Shown here: piece by piece, positions 57,801 to 64,000 of the stretch | Position numbering within the stretch: position 1 is the first letter of the stretch | Layout of the letters: each line of letters opens with the position of its first letter | NCBI RefSeq assembly: GCF_003286085.1 | Contig: NW_020825298.1 | Span: forward strand, 2,666,001-2,730,000 | Source of the DNA: Drosophila persimilis | Lineage: Eukaryota; Arthropoda; Insecta; Diptera; Drosophilidae | Length of the DNA: 64,000 bases | Reading direction: 5' to 3' | Notes under the pieces: model-generated | The model's database searches: none | What the model was told of the DNA's origin: nothing | Seen by the model: only the letters and a program-made list of their open reading frames with translations | Translations under genes and position numbers: made by a program

Positions 57801-60105
57801 TGACAGGGCGTGATGAGCGTGAATATCAATTGGGAGGAGAGACATTCGTTGGTGGCAGGGGGGAGGGGAAGGGGAACGGGAACACACCCATGGTCCGCCC
57901 CGTGATATATGCATGCATGGCTTATGGGTTATATGTGTGACAGCTTAGCATAGAGCTCTTCGCTTGTCTTCTCTGGTCCTCTGTCTGATAAGCGGCGACA
58001 ATCGCCGCCTTTCATTGTTTGCCCAGCCCCTCGTCAGGTTTTATTGCCAGTTTTACAAAGATGTGCGGTCTGGCCAAGAGACTGAGACTGAGATTGGAGC
58101 CAAAGAATGGTGCTGATACGAGCAGGGGAGGAGGTGTTGCACATGAAGAATGGTGGCATGCAGAGTGGAGAAAAGTGAAACGCAGACTTGGCAGAAGACT
58201 AAGATGCATTCTGACACAGAATCTTGCAGATAGATTGAAACCGAGATTAAGACTCGGCCTGGAATGGGAGACTGACAAGAGGCAGGCACTGGGAAGAGCC
58301 CGGGAAGCTCTGACACAAAGACACAGACTCCCAGAGGCCGAGAACGAAGCCCAAAGAGTAGGCTCAGACACAGACAGTGAAATGGGAACTTGAATAAAGA
58401 TTGAAGACGGAGACTAGACAGAAACTGAATGATATAGAGGCATGTTCCAAAAGAAAGAAAGAAAACCAAGACGGGGCTTGGGAGTTTTATTCAAACAGAG
58501 ACTGAAAATGAGACTACGAGGCCAACAAGAACTATAACAGACTTCACACGGAGAAAGAAGAGAACATGCTAGGGAAAGAGACTACTTTTAGAGCCCCAGA
58601 AAGTGAGTGCGAGATTGAAAGCGAGAAGATCACAAATGGCACTTCAATAGTTCAGGAAACCCCTGATCTATCATATAAATAGCCCCTAGAAATAGTGTAT
58701 TCATCAACACCTCATTATATGCCCTGTCTCTCTCCCTCTTGACAGGATTGCATCTGGCTTTCCCGATACGCGCACCTGCCTGCTCCACCAGAAGCTGCAA
58801 ATGCTCAACGTCTGCGTGGAGCGTCGCGTGCAGCGGGAGGCAAACAGCAAACGCAAACAGCACCAGGACCAGGCACTGGCCATATCCGAGGACGAGGAGG
58901 AGGACGAGGGCGAGTTCTTTGATTGCGATGAGCCGAACTCCGGGTCGGGCTCCCCCGTTAAGGCAGTGCTTAGCCTGAAGCCCGAGGGTCGCTTGAGGCG
59001 GCTGGGGGACGAGCGTTTGCTGGACGAGCCCGAGGAGTATCTTTACATCCCAGAGACCCAGGAGCCAGTGCCCAAGACAGAGGACCAGCTGCAGGACGAT
59101 GCCGAGGTGATGCTGAAGCTGGGACCCGGCTCGGGTCTGTCCACTCAAATGATGTGCACTTCCCTGCTGTCCGACATGGAGGCCTTCAAGGCGGCCAATC
59201 CTCGCTCCCAGATGGAGGACTTTATCCGTTGGTACAGCCCCAAGGACTGGGAGGAGGTCAAGGATGGTGAGTGTGAGAAATACTCCTTCATCCTTCCTAT
59301 ATTAATGTTACTCTTCAGAAACGGGTGAAATCACTCACCAGCTGAGCGTCAGAATGACCACTGAGGGCAACACCTGGCTAAAAGTTTGGCAACAGGCCCA
59401 TCCCGTGCCCGTAGCCCGACAGAAGCGACTGTTCGATGATACCAATGAGGCCCTGAAGGTGCTACACTTCCTGGAAAGCCGAAAGATGCACGAGATCTAC
59501 AACCTGACCATAGTACCAGTCCTCCACTCGAGTATCCTCAAGATTTTAGTGAGTAAAGGACTCTATCCAATGGAGAAAACAACTAAAGCAATCTCTTTTT
59601 CTAGGACATCTGCATCAATGCCAAAGTCGATGATCTTTTCAGCCCCCAAATCGAGCAGCTCCTCACGGATCTCTGCCGCCTTTCGCGTTCGCAGTCGGAT
59701 GATCTGCCACCGATTGGCCCCCTTCTGGATGATCTCGCCGAGCTGGAGCGCCGCTTCTACCAGTTCAAGTGCTTTGAGCGCCTCTCCGGCTATCCCAAGA
59801 AGAGTACCCTGGACCAGGTCAAGCTGCAGTTCCTGGAGATCCTCCGCAACGACAACTGCTGCACGATTGTCAACCGCAAGCTGACGGCCGCCGGGGACGG
59901 CACCCTGTACGACATACTGATACCCAAGCTGGAGCACGACATGGCCGAGCGATTGATCAGCAAGGACTACATCATAAGGCTGGACGGCGACTCGAAGAGT
60001 ACGGAGAAGGGCCTGTACTTGGGTCCGCAGTTCATGAGGGCCATTGTCACGGGGGAAAAGCTAAGACTCTGTGGCGCATTCACGGAGAGCACAGCCTTTG
60101 TTTAG
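41092..60105 (+). CDS. Rab3GAP1: Rab3 GTPase-activating protein catalytic subunit (Rab3GAP1)
   Basis: Exons are 41092-42408, 42474-42646, 58746-59266, 59319-59548 and 59605-60105, giving 913 residues. The start MAEEIDDNDFYRENFSADSD, the internal RRFIVLHPVNASVNYMKSTA, the C-lobe GFPDTRTCLLHQKLQMLNVC and the end KLRLCGAFTESTAFV match the Rab3GAP1 family. The protein pairs with the non-catalytic Rab3GAP2 to regulate Rab3 and act on Rab18 at ER, lipid droplets and autophagosomes. An acidic linker (EDEEEDEGEFFDCDEP) follows the GFPD region. Intron 2 is 16.1 kb and houses haf on the other strand. The other introns are 52-66 bp. The join GG|G across intron 2 restores the conserved GFPD sequence exactly. 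Confidence 0.93.
42844..42999 (-). other. Terminal-exon-like segment in the Rab3GAP1 intron
   Basis: On the minus strand an acceptor-like CGTGCCAG precedes 51 codons and a TAA: RKISFKEKPSFECLDCSSL, then ATPKTPMTTDTKRYSGGFRS, then LLDLPVRYLNVR. Composition and codon use look coding. It lies 3' of haf on the same strand and could be an alternative last exon in phase 0. No donor was linked to it. Confidence 0.4.
43000..44743. other. AT-rich part of Rab3GAP1 intron 2 / haf 3' region
   Basis: Mostly AT-rich, with short Q/T-type runs. It includes one GC-rich island (43618-43735) next to a TATCGATA-like site (CATCGATATATCGATAATG at 43747-43765, a DRE core), and a minus-strand AATAAA at 44558-44563 that could end haf transcripts. 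Confidence 0.4.
44558..44563 (-). terminator. Possible haf poly(A) signal
   Basis: TTTATT on plus reads AATAAA on minus, 181 bp after the end of the Q-rich open frame and about 1.4 kb after the haf stop. Confidence 0.35.
44744..45887 (-). other. Q-rich 381-codon open frame downstream of haf (alternative 3' exon candidate)
   Basis: A long frame runs to a stop at 44744. It has poly-Q/H tracts, then non-repetitive stretches such as RLHYYMPQTERCTSPPDVVP, GIVVENYFNEYERQEIIYHH and YKAHTFSDNCNCTCNCSLSE, and an acidic T/E-rich end. It is in the same frame as the last haf exon but separated from it by three TGA codons. An AG at 45889-45888 (ACAAG|G) is phase-compatible with the haf donor at 47113, so alternative splicing could replace the last 43 residues of haf by about 381. 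It could also be 3'UTR or a separate cistron. Confidence 0.45.
45989..51751 (-). CDS. haf: LRR-FN3 transmembrane receptor, probably hattifattener
   Basis: Eight exons (51751-51572, 51510-50560, 50247-49915, 49846-49182, 48736-48598, 47863-47739, 47502-47113 and 46118-45989) join in phase to 970 residues. A signal peptide (IAPLLLLLLWVAQAAG) is followed by a Cys-rich LRR N-cap, about 12 LRRs (LNLLDLSKNQLTHIPDDAFS), an LRR C-cap (CDCKLRWVAEWIRNG), a Ser/Thr-rich stalk, a fibronectin III domain (SSVIIQWDSDTANILGFRVV), a membrane helix at about 686-708 (AASAAICGTIIVAVIVFIAA), and a cytoplasmic tail ending WTDHDMDIYMARNPTTRNGL-VPL. Such receptors act in cell recognition and neuronal targeting. It is wholly nested in intron 2 of Rab3GAP1, antisense. 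The ATG lies just after an acceptor (GTCCACAG at 51770), so a 5'UTR exon lies upstream. The symbol rests on architecture and my recollection that haf is at 22A. Confidence 0.8.
53104..54166. mobile_element. Candidate non-autonomous DNA transposon with inverted repeats
   Basis: The ends are inverted: TTCACACTGACGACCATCCA at 53104 and, read from the right end, TTCACACTGCCACCATCCAC. Both continue with repeated CCACCATCCA motifs. The interior is about 1 kb. On the minus strand one piece has an ATG at 54060 (MDDRDIAIISAVVAQQN) and another ends LEEWLNHYRRIAQV...SSEGDSDEE with a stop at 53774. These look like remnants of a small spliced protein or a transposase start. The class is unknown and a target duplication is not obvious. 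Confidence 0.5.
53352..53387. repeat. GT dinucleotide microsatellite (about 18 units)
   Basis: An uninterrupted GT run inside the TIR-bounded element. Probably length-polymorphic. Confidence 0.95.
54794..54827. repeat. CT-rich microsatellite
   Basis: A CT run with one TTT interruption, in the Rab3GAP1 intron. It may act as a GAGA-factor type site, which cannot be judged from sequence alone. Confidence 0.85.
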
Positions 60106-60443
60106 GGAGGAAACTACAGGAATTCCAGGAATGACTGAAGAAGGATTAAATCTAAAGAAATTAATATGAATATGAATGTTATTCCACAATACGCATACGC
60201 AAGACTATTTAAACTATTATATTAATATGTACTTCCATTGTTCTTGGTTTTATTGGTGCTTTAAATAATACACACAAAGAAATTATTAAGTATTCCTGTC
60301 GGGGCACAAACTTTCAGCGTCTCTCGCCGCAAAACAGTTAAAGGAACTGCACTCTGGGATCTGCAGCCACATATAATCACATAATCACTTCTCCGGCCCG
60401 GCACTTGGGGCCAAAAGAAATCCGCAAGAAAGCCCACACTTGG
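60106..60443. other. Rab3GAP1 3'UTR and intergenic
   Basis: A short AT-rich interval after the Rab3GAP1 stop. No canonical AATAAA was seen close by. ATTAATATGAATATGAATG and TAAATAATACACAC could contain variant poly(A) signals. Confidence 0.4.
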
Positions 60444-60731
60444 ATGACAGGCAACGAAAGCAGGAGGCAGGAGCCAGCAGAGGACGCATCCACTAGCCAA
60501 ACTTTAGACACGAAATTGCCCAAATACGAGAAGGAGCAGCAGAAGGCGGTGCCCAATGCCAGTCGCCGGTCTGGGCCCATAAGCAAATTGTGGGCCGTGT
60601 TTAACCGGAATTATTTTAAGCGCACACTCTCTGGGCGGGGAACTCCACAAACCACCAACTCCTTGGGGGGCTCCAAGGGGCAGGGGCAGGGGCAGGGGCA
60701 GGGACCGAAACATCCAGAGAACAGAGCTCTG
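60444..60731 (+). CDS. Candidate coding exon of an unrecognised gene (continues past window)
   Basis: From the ATG at 60444 (MTGNESRRQEPAEDASTSQT) a 96-codon frame runs to a consensus donor (GCTCTG|GTAAGA) at 60731/60732 in phase 0. It contains LPKYEKEQQKAVPNASRRSG, a basic aromatic patch (KLWAVFNRNYFKRTLSGRGT) and a GQ repeat. Codon use is coding-like, and the frame loses protein character just after the donor. No matching downstream exon was found to 64000, so the next intron would exceed 3 kb. I do not recognise the family. Confidence 0.45.
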
Positions 60732-63700
60732 GTAAGACATAAAACATTTCTCTCCTTGGCCCTTGTTGGGGGCCCGTTCGCTGGTAATGTTTTCCCCACT
60801 AAATTACCTACGGGCAATAATTGTTTTGTGTACATGTCGGGGCGATGTTTGCCCGTTTGCCTGCTTGCCTCGTAAAGCCCGCAACATTGTTTCCCCCACC
60901 ACCACCCTGTACGTCCCTGTGCAGCATATTTTCTCCTTGAATTTCCCTCTGGTTTCGGCTCTAACCGAAAATGTAAAAGTGTAAAATAAATTTGTATTTA
61001 CTGCATTTGAGGGCAGGAGTTATGTGAGTGTTTATAAGCACTCCAGTCCACTCCACTCCACTCGGGTTGCATGCAGGCGGGGCATCTGCTGGCATAACTA
61101 CCTCCTGGTTTAGCCGGCTTCCACATTCCATATCCATTTAAAGGCCAAGGACTGATGGGAATGGCGTAGTGGATGCTGCAGCTAATAAAAGTGGATGCAG
61201 ATTACGTTACGTTACGTGTTGCACACACTACTTTTTGGATAGAAAGCAATCTAAGCGTTTTTAATATTTAAGGACATTTATTGGATAATTCCTTATCACA
61301 AAAACATATCCAAATAGTGTGTTCCCCTTTCTATTTATGGGATTTGCATTCCATTAGGGAATTATTCAACTATTTCCTATTCCTGCCACCTCTTTGTTGC
61401 ACTTCTTTTCGAATGACACCCAGTGAATGCAGTTTTTTTTTGTCGCCCACAGAAGGATTCAATGGCTGTGGCACGGTCTCAAATCAGTGAATAAATTGTG
61501 CAGAAAAAATAAGCCAAACATATTTGAAATTGTATTCATGCAGACATTCACTTCATTCATATCTTTTTATGTATTCAATAAAATAATATAGCAAAAAAGG
61601 AGAGAGAAACTTAATTAAATTCTTGCATTCAATTTGGCATGAAATGGTGAATGCTGAATGATCTGGAAGAGGGGTGGCGGTGGGTGCTGGGGTCGGTGCT
61701 CGTATCCTCGTGTATAGAGGGAAAAGTGGGTTTTCCAATTGATTTGCTGGCGGTTTTGTGGTCCACCTACTACATCCGTATCCGCATTCGTGTCGTGTGT
61801 GTGTGTGTGTGTGTATCTGTGGATGTTACAATCTTGCTGATGCAGTTGAATTTTAATGAAAGTTTTTCCTTTTTTATTCTGCACAGAAAATTGAATTATA
61901 GCACAAATACACACACACACACACACGGACACACACTTTGAGGAGTTTCTCGTTGAGATTTTCAATTTTCCATTGAATCCCCGCACGACAGGAATAAAAT
62001 GAAGAAAATCTGAGCCAAAGATTGAAAAAACTCATAGAAAATAAAACTCTTCAAGTGTTGCAAGCCCGTTACTCGTAATAAATGAAAGGGTATATGGCAT
62101 TTGATGAGCCAGAAGGAAGGATTTAGAGGAAAACCTGTGATTTTCAGAAATATGATGAAATATTGGTACTATAAAAGAGTTTCCTTAGACCGTTCTCAAA
62201 CCCACATTTGCATTCAAAGCCATTTATAAATCCGAGTAGGCGGTATCCCACTGTCGGAATATCCCCTAAATCATTCTATGAGAGAGAGCCTCACAATCGG
62301 GGATTGCATTTTGCACTGGGCCATGAATTATTCAGTCAGCAAACTGCAATGATAAGCAGTCCTCCTCGCCCACAGGCCATAATTGAGCTCGGCAAAATCG
62401 TTCCCCCTCGCAGCCCCTCCACCACCCGCACTTGACCGACCAGCAATCCTCTCCTCTCCCATAATAAAATATGCAAAAGGCCTGTGCAAGTGCCAGAGAC
62501 CTTAAATAATAATAGAGCATAGAAATACTCGTAAATCCATGGCAGACACCCAGACCAATCCACCCCCAAACCCAGTGCCATCCTCCTAAACTGCACAAAT
62601 CTGCATATTCATCGCTGAAAAGCGGAGCAACTGAAAAGCAAGGGAAAACTGAAAAGAATACTCGTATAGAGTAAGTTTCACAACTCAATAATTAAAAGTA
62701 AGCAATAAAAGGAAAATCACGTTGATGGATGGTGGAGGGGAGAGTGAGAAGGGAAGATGAGATGGAATAAGGGATACTCAGTACAAACAGCGAAATGATA
62801 GAAATTAGATTCGATTCGAATGAATTTACATGCAAGAGCTCTCAACTGTACAAGGAGGAGAGAGTTGACACCTACATATGTAAGTGTATCTCTGGAAAGC
62901 CAGGAGACATCGCTATGACCCTCTAATGCATGAACTTTACGCGCACTTTCGATTTACTGTTGCTGCGGGCGACTATCAGGACAAAACCTGTTGCATCAGT
63001 ACATTTGAACACTCACCCGCACTCTCACTCACTCTCTCTGACTCTATCTCCTTGCACACCCTGACTATATCGCATGTACCCCTGGATGGATGAATGTCTT
63101 CCCATAAAACTGAAAATTAAACTTAAATCGTGCCAAAGCATCAAGCAACAACAACAACAACAATGACAAATTTACAGTAATACAGGTGGGATTACTTTTT
63201 CATCTCTCTTGCTGCGTTCCTTCTTCGCTTCGCTTTGCTTCTCATCTTTTTTCTTTGGAGTCTTGTCAACTGCAGCCGCACCTCACGCTTATCTACACAC
63301 ACACACACCACGTCCAACAAGTATGCGTACACCTTCGACACTCAGGATTAACAAAGCTAGGTCTGAATACGAGCTTAGAGAGTGAGAGGGCTTCGGGCTT
63401 TGCCGTTGAGGGCGTACGAATTATTTTTGAGACTAGTGTAGGCACGCGCAAGTATGTGTGAGTGTGCTTACGCATATTTGTTGTTCCAATCTCAAAAGAG
63501 AGCACGAGGCGTCTTAAGCAGCTTATTACAAAATTTGCCTCAAATGATGACGTTGTTGTTGTTTTTGTTGGGTGCATAAGTAAAGAGATGACTACTCGTA
63601 TTTGTACGCAGATTTGAGTGGGTGACACCTGTCCGCTCTTCAGATCTCTTCACCTCTCCCTCTCGCTCTTGGGTCTATTTCTGGGCAAGGCAATTTATTG

Positions 63701-64000
63701 ACAGCTCTCCCTGTCTCACGGGTTAGCACTTGAGCTCTTTCTTGGTCTCGTCGTCTCTCTGCAAAGTGCTGGCAAATAACTGTAATTGAAGATGCCAATT
63801 GTTTGCCAGCAATTAGCGCCGTTCAATGGTGGCTGGCCTCTGTGTGTCAGAGCGAGACAGCTACTACTGTACTGTGAATAATTAATTTTTTTCCTTGTCG
63901 TGGGCTCAAATGATGGACGCCTTCAATCGGGTTTCTACTTTTTTTCGGATAACATGAAATCATCTTCTTTTTTGGGCATATGGGTACAGCATGTTAAGCA
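60732..64000. other. Non-coding DNA, probably first intron of the gene starting at 60444
   Basis: AT-rich with microsatellites (GT at 61797-61813, CA at 61909-61927 and 63297-63308). Open frames here are short and overlap on both strands. No exon, RNA gene or transposon is recognised. Confidence 0.5.

Larger units (their letters stand above)
51770..58745. other. Rest of Rab3GAP1 intron 2, upstream of haf
   Basis: About 7 kb of non-coding DNA. It should contain the haf promoter and 5'UTR exon, which I could not place. It includes a TIR-bounded element (53104-54166), long GT and CT microsatellites, and a purine-rich GAGACTGA-type stretch (about 58078-58640) that opens long frames by composition. 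No other gene is supported. Confidence 0.5.

Noticed and set aside
58019-58393. 124-codon plus frame rich in R, L and E
   Set aside because: Purine-rich degenerate GAGACTGA repeat opens frames by composition, and a 138-codon antisense frame covers it.
1-64000. let-7, miR-100, miR-125 or miR-124 genes, which lie near 36D-36E in D. melanogaster, and tRNA or rRNA genes
   Set aside because: I looked for the mature microRNA sequences and for tRNA-like arms by eye and saw none. A covariance search would be needed to exclude divergent RNAs.

Overview
The window is nuclear DNA of a fruit fly, most likely of the Drosophila obscura group. Its spliced genes are orthologues of known Drosophila genes, introns are short with GT-AG ends, the core promoters are of the Drosophila Motif 1/Motif 6 type, and the intergenic repeats end in the INE-1-like sequence common in obscura-group genomes. 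All genes I recognise lie on Muller element B in D. melanogaster, as far as I recall. Gene names come from recognising protein sequence by eye. No search was run.

Left block (1-27250), genes I place at D. melanogaster 36D-36F: the first coding exon of kelch (kel, minus); a two-exon MST-HMG-box sperm chromatin protein gene (plus); Socs36E (minus), with a 12.8 kb first intron rich in STAT sites and an in-frame 108-codon open frame after its stop; Irk3 (plus); Grip71/NEDD1 (minus, tail to tail with Irk3); and the FAF2/UBXD8 orthologue (plus).

Middle (27251-38166), no intact gene: a diverged gene-derived fragment (28081-28497), a tandem array of about 19 units of 311-319 bp (28498-34620), and a nearly perfect 3.9 kb palindrome (34249-38166) with a 74-nt loop. 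Each palindrome arm carries an exon-intron-exon-3'UTR remnant of an unrecognised protein gene and degenerate repeats related to the satellite. This could be a foldback-type transposon or a hairpin-RNA (endo-siRNA) locus. It lies exactly where the left block meets a block that I place at 22A in D. melanogaster, so it marks a rearrangement junction.

Right block (38167-64000): RFeSP (Rieske iron-sulfur protein, plus); a Myb/SANT-like gene with an apparent one-base frameshift (minus); and Rab3GAP1 (plus). The 16.1 kb second intron of Rab3GAP1 contains a complete LRR-FN3 transmembrane receptor gene, probably hattifattener (haf), on the opposite strand. Downstream of haf are a long Q-rich open frame and a separate terminal-exon-like segment. 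A candidate first coding exon of a further plus-strand gene lies at 60444-60731.

There is no shared pathway. The window mixes housekeeping functions (respiratory complex III, ER-associated degradation, gamma-tubulin recruitment, Rab GTPase regulation), JAK/STAT feedback (Socs36E), ring-canal actin (kel), potassium conductance (Irk3) and neuronal or cell-surface adhesion (haf). Several housekeeping promoters share the same roughly 100 bp composite of TATATTTACGGTATA-like and GGTCACACTG elements.
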